8,830 nt of DNA from Planctomycetota bacterium (GCA_013213915.1 JABSRK010000143.1:1-8830); one strand, 5' to 3'; positions 1 through 6,896 are shown, numbered from the stretch's first letter. The notes: generated by a model not told the origin, from the letters alone. Translations and numbers: made by a program.

Positions 1-787
1 GCTCAAGCACGACCTCCGCGTGGAGGCGCTTGCCCCGTCCCTCCTGCCAGTTGATGGCGGAGGGTTTCTTGTCGACGCAGTAGTTGCCCGACAGCGCGAC
101 GCACTCGACGCCGGTTCGCGGCGCGATGAGCTTGCGACATACGCGTTCGACGGCGATGGTCGCCATGTTCATACCCATGGCATCGCCCGACGAGAACCGG
201 AACCGCAGCCACACCGAGGTGCCGAACGCAAACGGCCTGATGTCGAGGAGTTTGAGGTGCCTGCTCGTGGATTCGGAGAGCTCCTTGACGTCCCGCTCGT
301 GGGCGCGGATCCATGCGAGGAACTCCTGCGTCTGCGCCATGCTCTCGGTGCGGAAGACGGGTGCCCGCGTCATGCCGACGTCTTCGACGAACACCTGGGC
401 TCCCCCTGCGGCGCCGATGGCCGTGCATCCACGATTGACGCTCGCGACGAGCGCCCCCTCGGTGGTCGCGAGCGGGACGAACACGTCCCCGTTCGTATGC
501 TTGCCCCGCACCACCAGCGGGCCGGCAACACCGACGGGGATCTGTGCGACGCCGATCATGTTCTCGCAGTTGCGTCGTGAAGCCGTGTCGATGTCCATCG
601 AGTAGTGCGCCATGTCGTGGAGACGCACCCCAGTGATCTTCTCCAGCGCAGCCCGGCGAATTTCCGCCGCCTCGCCTCCCGACAGGTCTGCCGGCAGTTC
701 GTGGAAGTTCATGCGGCCGTCGACGAGAGCCTGGACCATGTCACCGCGCATGTCAGATGTTTGTGCTGCCGCGTTCGGTTCGCTCAT
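1..787 (-). CDS. hmgA: HMG-CoA reductase, class I (partial, C-terminus beyond left edge)
   Basis: This enzyme reduces HMG-CoA to mevalonate with NADPH, the committed step of the mevalonate pathway. The 262 residues in view start at the ATG at 787 and stay open to the window edge, so the C-terminal part with the late catalytic Asp and His is not visible. Class I signatures are clear: ENMIGVAQIPVG (residues 75-86), TTEGALVASVNRG (108-120, catalytic Glu110), GDAMGMNM (201-208), and SGNYCVDKKPSAINW (233-247, with Lys240 matching the catalytic Lys of the human enzyme). There is no N-terminal membrane domain, so it should be cytosolic. The start overlaps the stop of the upstream isomerase gene as ATGA, which suggests translational coupling and fixes the start. 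Many bacteria carry class II instead; the spacing and wording of these motifs match class I. The family call is very secure; only the symbol is conventional. Confidence 0.95.
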   Translation of the reverse strand, partial: MSEPNAAAQTSDMRGDMVQALVDGRMNFHELPADLSGGEAAEIRRAALEKITGVRLHDMAHYSMDIDTASRRNCENMIGVAQIPVGVAGPLVVRGKHTNGDVFVPLATTEGALVASVNRGCTAIGAAGGAQVFVEDVGMTRAPVFRTESMAQTQEFLAWIRAHERDVKELSESTSRHLKLLDIRPFAFGTSVWLRFRFSSGDAMGMNMATIAVERVCRKLIAPRTGVECVALSGNYCVDKKPSAINWQEGRGKRLHAEVVLE

Positions 788-1818
788 TTCGGCGTCTTTT
801 TCCCCAACCGTGTCCGGCGAAGTTCGGCGATCGTCCGGGCACCTGTGCAGAACATGCTAATCCGTAGTTCCTCGATCGTGTGTTCGATCCGGGCCACCAC
901 CGCCTCCGGCGATTCTACGGCGGCATCGAGGAAGGGGTAAGCCGCACCCGCCACGTCGGCGCCCAGGGCGAGTGCCTTGGCGGTATCCAGCCCGTTTCTG
1001 ATGCCTCCGCTGCCGATCACCGTCACTTCCGGGATGCTCGCCAGGGCCTGGACGCTCTCTGGCGTCGGTACTCCCCAATTCGCGAACACTTCGCCGAGAG
1101 AGGGATCTCCTGCCCGATGAGCCTCGATGCGGGCCCAGGACGTCCCTCCGAGGCCGGCCGTATCCAGGTATCTGACGCCTTGCTCGGCGAGCGCACGTCC
1201 CACGTCGCCCGAGAGTCCGCAGCCGATCTCCTTGACGATCACGGGAACCGAGAGGCCCCGTGCCGTTTCGCCGATCCTCGCCAGGAGGCCTGAAAAGTCG
1301 CATTGCCCCTCCGGCTGAATCGCCTCCTGGAGGGGATTCAGGTGCAAGGCGAGGGCATCTGCCCCGATCATGCTGACGCACGCTTCGCACTCTGCGATGC
1401 CGAAGCCGTAGTTCAGCTGGACGGCCCCCAGGTTGCCGATGAGCGGTACGGTCGGAGCCTGTTCGCGAATCTGGAAAGTCCTGGCTTGGGCATGGTCTTC
1501 AAGCGCCTTGCGTTGTGATCCCAGTCCGATCGCCACCTGACACTGCTCGGCTGCAATCGCCAGGTTCTGATTGATCTGCTTCGCCGCGCCGGTGCCGCCC
1601 GTCATGCAGGAAATGAGGAGCGGAGCCCGCAGCGTGCGTCCGAGGAACGAGACCGAGGTGTCGATCTCAGCCCAGTCCACTTCGGGCAGGGCGACGTGAT
1701 CGAAAGCCCAATCGTCCCAAAAGCTGCGGTCCGACTGCATGCGTTTCTCAAGCGCCAGCTGGATGTGCTCGGCCTTGCGGTCGCGCTCAAGGAGTTCGGA
1801 TTCGCGTCTTGCGCCCAT
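784..1818 (-). CDS. fni: Type 2 isopentenyl-diphosphate delta-isomerase (FMN-dependent)
   Basis: The protein (344 aa, usual family length) interconverts isopentenyl and dimethylallyl diphosphate using reduced FMN and Mg2+ in the cytosol. Visible family motifs are DRKAEH near the N-terminus (13-18), SCMTGGTG (70-77), LGSQR (99-103), HLNPLQE (159-165; the Gln and Glu correspond to the catalytic and Mg-binding pair), VKEIG (195-199), DTAGLGGTSW (219-228) and the phosphate/FMN-binding GSGGIRNGLD (269-278), in the order expected for the TIM barrel. The ATG at 1818 is the only sensible start: the frame upstream reaches a TGA at 1854-1852 with no other ATG, GTG or TTG. The ribosome site is weak (an AGG about 15 bases upstream). 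It lies 208 bases after the prenyl synthase and overlaps the reductase gene by four bases, so it is part of a mevalonate/isoprenoid operon. It is unrelated to the type 1 (Idi, NUDIX-fold) isomerase. Confidence 0.96.
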   Translation of the reverse strand: MGARRESELLERDRKAEHIQLALEKRMQSDRSFWDDWAFDHVALPEVDWAEIDTSVSFLGRTLRAPLLISCMTGGTGAAKQINQNLAIAAEQCQVAIGLGSQRKALEDHAQARTFQIREQAPTVPLIGNLGAVQLNYGFGIAECEACVSMIGADALALHLNPLQEAIQPEGQCDFSGLLARIGETARGLSVPVIVKEIGCGLSGDVGRALAEQGVRYLDTAGLGGTSWARIEAHRAGDPSLGEVFANWGVPTPESVQALASIPEVTVIGSGGIRNGLDTAKALALGADVAGAAYPFLDAAVESPEAVVARIEHTIEELRISMFCTGARTIAELRRTRLGKKTPK

Positions 1819-1854
1819 GGGTTTGTCGCAAAGCCTTATGGCATCTCGATTTCA

Positions 1855-1883
1855 GTAGTACCGATGGGTCCAGTCTGAATCAA
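1855..1883 (-). promoter_or_regulatory. Possible sigma-70-like promoter before the isomerase gene
   Basis: On the minus strand a TTGATT (1883-1878) stands 17 bases from a TACTAC (1860-1855), which would start transcription roughly 30 bases before the isomerase ATG. The -35 match is fair and the spacing ideal, but the -10 box matches the consensus at only three positions. It sits in the 208-base gap between the prenyl synthase and the isomerase, where a second promoter is plausible. This is a weak call based on the bases alone. Confidence 0.22.
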
Positions 1884-1891
1884 CCGTGAGG

Positions 1892-1904
1892 GTGCGTCCT
1901 CTCT
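1892..1904 (-). repeat. 13-base direct repeat, copy upstream of the isomerase gene
   Basis: On the minus strand this reads AGAGAGGACGCAC. An identical copy in the same orientation lies at 3220-3232, upstream of the prenyl synthase. After each copy a TCAC follows (after CC here, directly in the other). This copy ends 73 bases before the isomerase ATG. It could be an operator or a promoter-proximal element shared by the two transcription units of the isoprenoid cluster. No known regulator site is recognised. Confidence 0.5.
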
Positions 1905-2026
1905 ACGTCCACTTTGTCTTGCAAAGAGCGCCTAGGGAAGCTCAGCCCGTTCACATTTTGCCACGAAGAGGGGGGGAAGTCGCTGGTTTCGCCGCCCTTG
2001 GGGCCCGAGTTCGGTCGCCGCTCGCC

Positions 2027-3115
2027 TCAGCTTCGACGGTCACCGAGGTACCCGATGAGCCCGTCCAGAACCTGGTGGCCCTGTGGCTCCAGTCGATGGG
2101 AGACGCCGTCGAGGGCCGTCCGCGCGATCCCGAGGCGCTGGTCGATCATCTCCTGGCCCGCGGTTCGCGCGCCGAGCTCTTCCAGTATCACGCAGGCATG
2201 GGCGACCTGATCGGGCGGTAGCTCGCGGTTTCCCAACACGTCGTGGATCTCGGCCTTCTGGGCGGGGGACGCTGCCTGGAGCGCGTGGTGGATGATGAAC
2301 GTGAGCTTACCCTCGACGAGATCGCCGCCCACCGGTTTGCCCACATCCGCAGGGTCGCCGAACATCCCCAGCAGATCGTCCCGGAGCTGGAAGGCCTCAC
2401 CCAGCGCGCCGCCGTACCTGGACAGGGCCTTCAATACGTCGTCTTCTGCGCCGGCGAGTGTGGCGCCGAGCTGCAGCGGCCGCTCGACCGTGTAGCACCC
2501 TGACTTCAGCCGAAGCACACGCGCGAGATCGTCCGCCGTCGCGGCGCGCCGCACTGCGACGCGCATCTCGAGGTGCTGTCCCCAGATGACCTCTTCGCAC
2601 ATTCCGAAGAACAACGCCCCGAGGCCGCGAGCGAGATCTGCCTCGAGGCCTGCGAAGGCCATGTTCGCGGCTTCGCTCGACCACGAACCGGCGAGGTCAC
2701 CGGCGAGGATGCCCATGGACCGCCCGTAGTCCTGGGCGTCACCGTTCCACGCCCGATGGTCGTGGAGTTCGGTGAACTCGACGTGAGCGGTCGACTCGCC
2801 GCGACGCAGCTCAGCATGATCCATGATGTCGTCGTGGACGAGCAGGTACGTGTGGAGCAATTCGCAGGCGATGGCGAGCAGCATCGCACGGTCCTTCTCT
2901 TGTCCTCCGCAGGCCAGATGGCTGAACCAGACGATGGCCGGACGCACGCGTTTGCCGCCCGCATCCACGAGGCGTGCGACGGTATCGACGAGCTCGATCC
3001 CCTCCGTGCCGCTCTCCACCGCTCGCTTGCGCCGGTTCGTGATCCAACGTCCGAGCGTCTTGTTGCACTCTTCGCGGAAGGCGTCGAGTGACTGATGGAA
3101 GGCGGATTCGGCCAT
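2027..3115 (-). CDS. Polyprenyl (geranylgeranyl/farnesyl-type) diphosphate synthase
   Basis: This trans-prenyltransferase condenses IPP onto allylic diphosphates. From the chosen start it has 362 residues, typical for the family. Motifs in order: GGKRVRP (53-59), the first Asp-rich motif HDDIMDHAELRRG (94-106, DDxxD at 95-99), the mid-protein KSGCYTVERPLQLGA (204-218), and the second Asp-rich region QLRDDLLGMFGD (243-254) followed by GKPVGGDLVEGK, a pattern common in GGPP-type synthases. Tyr90 is at position -5 before the first Asp, a known chain-length determinant; a bulky residue there leaves C15 versus C20 undecided. I prefer the ATG at 3115 because AGGAG lies just before it (spacing only 3); the in-frame ATG at 3133 has no visible ribosome site. 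It heads the isoprenoid unit with the isomerase and reductase downstream, and is divergent from the aquaporin gene. Confidence 0.94.
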   Translation of the reverse strand: MAESAFHQSLDAFREECNKTLGRWITNRRKRAVESGTEGIELVDTVARLVDAGGKRVRPAIVWFSHLACGGQEKDRAMLLAIACELLHTYLLVHDDIMDHAELRRGESTAHVEFTELHDHRAWNGDAQDYGRSMGILAGDLAGSWSSEAANMAFAGLEADLARGLGALFFGMCEEVIWGQHLEMRVAVRRAATADDLARVLRLKSGCYTVERPLQLGATLAGAEDDVLKALSRYGGALGEAFQLRDDLLGMFGDPADVGKPVGGDLVEGKLTFIIHHALQAASPAQKAEIHDVLGNRELPPDQVAHACVILEELGARTAGQEMIDQRLGIARTALDGVSHRLEPQGHQVLDGLIGYLGDRRS

Positions 3116-3179
3116 CGTCTCCTGATAGCACATCGGCGTCGGAAGCGTAGCTGGCGCTGCCTGGCGCCTCCTTCAAGTG

Positions 3180-3200
3180 CCGACAGGAGGCTGCCGTCGG
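3180..3200 (-). other. Small hairpin in the leader of the prenyl synthase gene
   Basis: CCGAC and GG pair with CC and GTCGG around a six-base loop, with one bulged base: seven pairs in all. A second hairpin (GGCGC/GCGCC, six-base loop) lies at 3153-3168, closer to the gene. Both lie between the 13-base repeat and the start codon, so they would be in the 5' leader if transcription starts near the repeat. There is no T-tract, so they are not obvious terminators. In GC-rich DNA such short stems also arise by chance. Confidence 0.25.
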
Positions 3201-3219
3201 GGTCGTCCCAGCCGAGTGA

Positions 3220-3232
3220 GTGCGTCCTCTCT
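3220..3232 (-). repeat. 13-base direct repeat, copy upstream of the prenyl synthase gene
   Basis: This is the second identical copy of AGAGAGGACGCAC, ending 104 bases before the preferred synthase start at 3115 and in the same orientation as the copy before the isomerase. It lies in the divergent interval shared with the aquaporin gene (start 3263), so it could in principle affect either side. The repeated placement upstream of two genes of one pathway is the reason for noting it. Confidence 0.5.
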
Positions 3233-3262
3233 TTACAGAGTGGGAGTAGGGTGCCTGCGCAC

Positions 3263-3937
3263 ATGGACCTCCGTCGTCGGATCGCAAGCGAAGGTATCGG
3301 TACTGCGGGTCTGCTCCTCGCCGTTGTGGGCTCGGGTATCGCAGTCTCCCGCAGTGCGGACGGCGACGCCATCGCGTTGCTGATCCACGCGCTGGTTGTC
3401 GGAGGCGCGCTGATCGCCCTCATCCTTGGCCTTGCGCGATGGTCGGCACACTTCAACCCGGTGGTGACGCTCGCCTTGTGGCGCGCTGGCGCCGTTCAGG
3501 GGCGCGACGTGCCGTCACTGATCGGCGCCCAGATGGGCGGCGCGTTCATCGGTGTCTTCCTCGCGAATGTCATGTTCAGCGAAGCCTGGATCGCCGCGGG
3601 CGACACGGCGAGGACCGGCTTTGGGCTGTGGGTCGGGGAAGCCGTCGCCACCTTCGGGCTGGTGCTGCTGATTCGTGGCTGCGCTCATCGGAGTCCCGAG
3701 GTGGTCGCGTACGCCGTCGGCTTGTTCATTGCGGGCGCCATCTGGTTCACCTCGTCGGAGTCGTTCGCCAACCCTGCGGTCACCTTGGCGCGCGCCGCTA
3801 CCGATACATGGTGTGGAATTCGTCCCGTCGACGTGCCCGCGTTCGTCGTGGCGCAGCTTGTCGGGGCGGCGCTCGCGACGACGTTGGCGTCGTGGCTCGA
3901 CGCCGGCGTCCCCACAGACGAGACCACACCTCGATGA
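3263..3937 (+). CDS. Aquaporin/MIP-family channel, arsenic-associated (AqpS-like)
   Basis: A 224-residue inner-membrane channel with about six hydrophobic segments and the two half-membrane loops of the MIP fold: SAHFNPVVTLA (first NPA-type box as NPV, 65-67) and SFANPAVTLAR (second box NPA, 170-172). The residue directly after the second NPA, usually the selectivity-filter Arg, is Val here; to my knowledge this exchange is also found in AqpS-type channels linked to arsenic resistance. The gene overlaps arsC by four bases (ATGA), which strongly suggests that it conducts arsenite or related neutral metalloids out of the cell after arsenate reduction. The ATG at 3263 has GGGTG at a spacing of 9; a GTG at 3251 in the same frame, four codons upstream, is an alternative. 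No ArsR-type regulator gene is adjacent. Family call very sure, substrate inferred from context. Confidence 0.92.
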   Translation: MDLRRRIASEGIGTAGLLLAVVGSGIAVSRSADGDAIALLIHALVVGGALIALILGLARWSAHFNPVVTLALWRAGAVQGRDVPSLIGAQMGGAFIGVFLANVMFSEAWIAAGDTARTGFGLWVGEAVATFGLVLLIRGCAHRSPEVVAYAVGLFIAGAIWFTSSESFANPAVTLARAATDTWCGIRPVDVPAFVVAQLVGAALATTLASWLDAGVPTDETTPR

Positions 3938-4332
3938 AGGCATACATCTTCGCGTGTGTGCACAACGCTGGCCGTTCACAGATGGCGTCAGCGTTCTTCA
4001 ACGCAATCGCAGACCCCGCTTGCGCGCGGGCGATCTCCGCCGGCACGGCGCCTGCCGATCGCGTCCACCCAGAGGTTTTGGAGGCGATGGCCGCGTGTGA
4101 TCTCGATCTGTCCAGTGCCACGCCCCAACTGCTGACGGTCGACCTCGCGCGTGACGCGGAGGCGCTCATCACCATGGGATGTGGCGAGCTTTGCCCGAAC
4201 ATCCCCGGACTCAGGGTCGAGGACTGGGCGCTGCCCGATCCCAAGGGGCGGTCTCAAGAGACCGTGGCCGCGATCCGGGACGACATCCGGCAGCGTGTGG
4301 CCGCGTTCGTGGATCGTGAAGGTGTCGGTTAG
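3934..4332 (+). CDS. arsC: Arsenate reductase, LMW protein-tyrosine-phosphatase type
   Basis: The 132-residue protein has the phosphatase P-loop close to its N-terminus, CVHNAGRS (Cys8 to Ser15, the CX5RS oxyanion loop), and the later acid loop DWALPDP (97-103, Asp102 the likely general acid). Two further cysteines, Cys83 and Cys87, occur in MGCGELCPNIPG, where thiol-relay cysteines are found in this family. It should reduce arsenate to arsenite in the cytosol; the electron donor (thioredoxin or another thiol system) cannot be read from the sequence. The start overlaps the aquaporin stop as ATGA, implying coupled translation. An open frame extends upstream in the ArsC frame, but it lies inside the aquaporin gene in another frame and is not coding. 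A plain tyrosine phosphatase is less likely given the Asn-Ala in the P-loop, the cysteine pair and the aquaporin neighbour. Confidence 0.93.
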   Translation: MKAYIFACVHNAGRSQMASAFFNAIADPACARAISAGTAPADRVHPEVLEAMAACDLDLSSATPQLLTVDLARDAEALITMGCGELCPNIPGLRVEDWALPDPKGRSQETVAAIRDDIRQRVAAFVDREGVG

Positions 4333-4371
4333 GCCAGGGGCGCCGCGGAGATGCCGTAGGATCGCCGACTC

Positions 4372-5751
4372 ATGCGACGAGGAACCGAGGTTGAGGTGCG
4401 TATCGAGGGGCTGGATCGAAAGGGTCGCGGCACGGGCTCCGTGGATGGCCGTGCGATGGCGGTGCGCGGCGGGCTGCCGGGACAGGTGGTGCGCGCCAGA
4501 GTGACGCGCCGCCGCCGACTCGAGGGATATTTGGTCGATGTGGTTGAGCGGTCGCCTCTCGAGGTGGACGCTCGCTGTCCCCACAGCGGGACCTGCGGCG
4601 GATGCGCGTTTCAGGAGTTGGCTTATGCCGAGCAGCTCAGCGCGCTCAGGGAACAGGTCGCCAGCGCGTTTTCAGGGGTTGGGCTCGCCATCGACGTTCC
4701 TGAAGTGCTCGGCTGTGATCCGCCGTTTGGCTACCGCAACAAGATGGACTTCACGTTCGGTGCGATGCGCTGGGTCGAGCTTGACGAGCCGGAAGGGGTG
4801 GCGAGGGACTTCGCGCTCGGCATGCACGTGCCCGGACGGTACGACCGCGTGCTGGACATCCGATCGTGTGCGCTACATTTCGAGGAGGCCGACGCCCTGC
4901 TCACGTCGGCTCGGGACATCGCGCGCGAACACGGCTTGCCCCCCTGGCATGTCGTCCGACACACGGGCTTGCTGCGCCACCTCGTCCTACGGAAGGGATT
5001 CGGGACGGGTGAGATCATGGTGGACCTGGTGACGTCGGAGGACGCTTATGCTCACGTCGATCGTTGGGCCGCGGCCATGCTCGAGCGCCACCCGGAAGTG
5101 ACGACGCTCGTGCAGAACGTGAATACCCGTCTGGCATCCATCGCATCCGGCGAGCGAGAACGCGTCATCCACGGACCGGGCACCATCACCGAGCGCATCG
5201 GCGACCTCGCCTTCACTATTTCGGCGAACAGCTTCTTCCAGACCAACAGCCGGCAGGCGGCGGTCCTGTTTTCGATCGTGTCTGAACTCGCCGCTCCCAC
5301 TGGTGACGAGGTCGTGTGGGATCTCTACTGCGGGACTGGAGCGCTGTCCCTGGCGGCGGCGCGGACGGCTCGCGAGGTGTGGGGATTCGAGCTCGCCGAT
5401 TCGGCGGTTGAGGATGCTCGTGCCAACGCGGCGCTCAACGGGGTGAAGAACGCACACTTCGTCGCCGGTGACGTCCTCGCGTCCGTGGGGGAGGCCTCGA
5501 GCTTGGCGGCGCCCTCTCCGGACCTCGCCATCGTCGATCCGCCTCGCGCAGGGCTACACCCCAAGGTGCTGTCGGCTCTGCTCCGCCTGGCGCCGCCCCG
5601 AATCGTGTACGTCTCGTGCAACGTCCACGGGACGGCGCCGCAGGTCGCGGCGCTCGTGGACGAGGGCGGCTATACCGTCGAGCGCGTCCAACCGGTCGAC
5701 ATGTTCCCGCACACGCCGCACGTTGAGTGCGTCGTCGCTCTGCGGCGATAG
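4372..5751 (+). CDS. rlmD: RlmD/RumA-like 23S rRNA (uracil-5-)-methyltransferase with iron-sulfur cluster
   Basis: A 459-residue SAM-dependent RNA m5U methyltransferase. An N-terminal TRAM-like beta-barrel (about 1-60, basic) is followed by a [4Fe-4S] cysteine set CPHSGTCGGC (69, 75, 78) with the fourth Cys in RSCALHF (166). The catalytic half has NSFFQTNSRQA (286-296), SAM motif WDLYCGTG (316-323), DPPRAG (389-394), the nucleophile loop YVSCN (Cys416) and the C-terminal HVEC with catalytic Glu452. TRAM plus cluster cysteines point to the RlmD/RlmCD side of the family rather than the tRNA enzyme TrmA, but the exact uridine cannot be assigned. The usual SCNP after the nucleophile is SCNV here. 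ATG 4372 has TAGGA ten bases upstream. It begins 39 bases after arsC on the same strand, so read-through is likely, although the functions are unrelated. Confidence 0.93.
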   Translation: MRRGTEVEVRIEGLDRKGRGTGSVDGRAMAVRGGLPGQVVRARVTRRRRLEGYLVDVVERSPLEVDARCPHSGTCGGCAFQELAYAEQLSALREQVASAFSGVGLAIDVPEVLGCDPPFGYRNKMDFTFGAMRWVELDEPEGVARDFALGMHVPGRYDRVLDIRSCALHFEEADALLTSARDIAREHGLPPWHVVRHTGLLRHLVLRKGFGTGEIMVDLVTSEDAYAHVDRWAAAMLERHPEVTTLVQNVNTRLASIASGERERVIHGPGTITERIGDLAFTISANSFFQTNSRQAAVLFSIVSELAAPTGDEVVWDLYCGTGALSLAAARTAREVWGFELADSAVEDARANAALNGVKNAHFVAGDVLASVGEASSLAAPSPDLAIVDPPRAGLHPKVLSALLRLAPPRIVYVSCNVHGTAPQVAALVDEGGYTVERVQPVDMFPHTPHVECVVALRR

Positions 5752-5795
5752 GGTCTCGGCCATGCTGACGGGGATGGGGAGGTGTGCGTCGTGCG

Positions 5796-5853
5796 GCCGT
5801 GAGTTTGACTTGCGGGTGCTCTGTTACGCGCGGGACCTGCGAGGCCTCACGGC
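5796..5853. terminator. Imperfect inverted repeat between convergent genes, possible terminator
   Basis: GCCGTGAG at 5796-5803 pairs perfectly with CTCACGGC at 5846-5853. Within it, TGCGGGT and ACCTGCG can pair with two wobbles, giving a two-part stem. It lies just after the methyltransferase stop (5751) and covers the stop codon of the convergent nuclease gene (5849-5847), where a bidirectional terminator would be expected. There is no real T-tract (only CTTT), so the call is tentative. Confidence 0.3.
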
Positions 5854-6896
5854 TTTGAGATGGCGATGGTGTCGAGCATGAACTGGGGCCTGCCGCGGTA
5901 GAGGCTCACGATACCCGAGACGAGGATGATGTCGCCAGTGTGGCGGCGGATGTCGTGACCCTCGAATGCCGTCAGCGGTCCGACGATCGCGAAGTCGTTG
6001 TTATTGCGGTGGCCGATGTACTGGATGCCGCGTGCCCCGGTCTGGCGGAATTGGCCTGGGCTTCCGGCGACGGTCACCTTGCGTCCGGTCATTGTCTTCA
6101 GGCGGCCCCACTCGGCGTCTTCCCCCAGGATGACGAGGTTGTCGCCCATGACCCGCTTGAGCCGAGAGAGTCGCTGCAACGCGTGGTCCCGCTCGTCCCA
6201 CCATGCGATCCGCGTCGCATAGTCGGGGTAGCAATGGAATTCCGGAGGGTCGGCCCAGATACCACGACGGTGCTTACGTGCTTCGGCTTCGGCCGCGAGA
6301 AATGCTGCATGGTAGCGAGCAGAGCGACCGTACTTCTTGAAGTAGGGGCTGTAGCCCTGGCGGACGACCTCGACGTTGTAATTGACCAGTCCCTGTTCAC
6401 TTTCGACGAGGATGTGGACGAGGTGGCGTTCGAAGTAGCCGAGTTTGCGCTTCGGGTCGTCGTACTCGAGCCGGACGGAGGTGACGCCCTCCAAGAACTT
6501 CTGCGCGAAGCGCTTCGCAGCTTCTCCCATGGGGGTCGCGTACTTGGGCGGCCGGTTCGCGGGCGCTCCGGCGTTCACGGTATCCAGGTACTCGTCCCAG
6601 TCGCGATGGGCGAGCGCACGGCGTCCCTTGTCCCGAAACGTCTCCTCGGTGTCGATCCCGATCAGACGGAGGCTGGGCCGCAACCCGTCGACGCGGATGG
6701 TGTCGCCATCGACGACGGGAGGTTGGGATGTGGAGAGTTGGAACACCCCCAGCACCACGGTGGGATCGGTCGCAGGGTCCAGGGTGATGGATGGAGAGCC
6801 GCTGATCGGTTCGCTGTCCTGGCAGCCGGGCGTTGCGACGACCGCCAGCAGGAGCAGCATGTGGAGGAGGCTTCGGGAGACGGCCATGTCCAGCAT
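5847..6896 (-). CDS. Staphylococcal-nuclease-like (thermonuclease) lipoprotein with C-terminal extension
   Basis: The 349-residue protein begins with a hydrophobic signal (about residues 5-24) ending in ATPGC, a fair but not perfect lipobox (Cys25), so it is exported and probably lipid-anchored. The SNase domain (about 58-215) keeps all catalytic positions: VVDGDTI (Asp65), LRLIGIDTEE (Arg77, Asp82, Glu85) and YFERHLVHI (Arg157), then the conserved helix up to HRRGIWA. About 35 residues are inserted between the active-site loop and the TPMGEAAKRF helix. The last 130 residues are not part of the nuclease; the end (GDIILVSGIVSLYRGRPQF, 321-339) looks like an OB-fold strand pattern. It should cleave DNA or RNA outside the cytoplasm with Ca2+. 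The start at 6896 (or Met4 at 6887) follows the NUDIX stop by 22 bases; the longer open frame upstream overlaps that gene and was discarded. Confidence 0.88.
   Translation of the reverse strand: MLDMAVSRSLLHMLLLLAVVATPGCQDSEPISGSPSITLDPATDPTVVLGVFQLSTSQPPVVDGDTIRVDGLRPSLRLIGIDTEETFRDKGRRALAHRDWDEYLDTVNAGAPANRPPKYATPMGEAAKRFAQKFLEGVTSVRLEYDDPKRKLGYFERHLVHILVESEQGLVNYNVEVVRQGYSPYFKKYGRSARYHAAFLAAEAEARKHRRGIWADPPEFHCYPDYATRIAWWDERDHALQRLSRLKRVMGDNLVILGEDAEWGRLKTMTGRKVTVAGSPGQFRQTGARGIQYIGHRNNNDFAIVGPLTAFEGHDIRRHTGDIILVSGIVSLYRGRPQFMLDTIAISKP

Noticed and set aside
20..605. Two long plus-strand open frames at the left end
   Set aside because: They lie antisense to the HMG-CoA reductase, whose motifs are unmistakable; long shadow frames are usual at this GC content.
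1819..2026. 208-base gap considered as holding a small RNA or small gene
   Set aside because: No convincing start, ribosome site, or strong hairpin with a T-tract was found; only the 13-base repeat and a weak promoter are supportable.
2506..3456. Minus-strand frame of 316 codons, Arg/Ser-rich
   Set aside because: It is an out-of-frame shadow of the prenyl synthase and crosses the divergent interval into the aquaporin gene; its composition is not protein-like.
3439..3933. In-frame upstream extension of ArsC to 297 residues
   Set aside because: It overlaps the aquaporin in another frame and is very Arg-rich; true ArsC homology starts at the ATG at 3934. It is not an aquaporin-ArsC fusion.
5762..5881. 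Small plus-strand frame of 39 codons containing CASCGREFD
   Set aside because: It has a single CxxC pair, no partner cysteines in zinc-ribbon spacing, and it runs into the 3' end of the nuclease gene. Not supportable as a gene.
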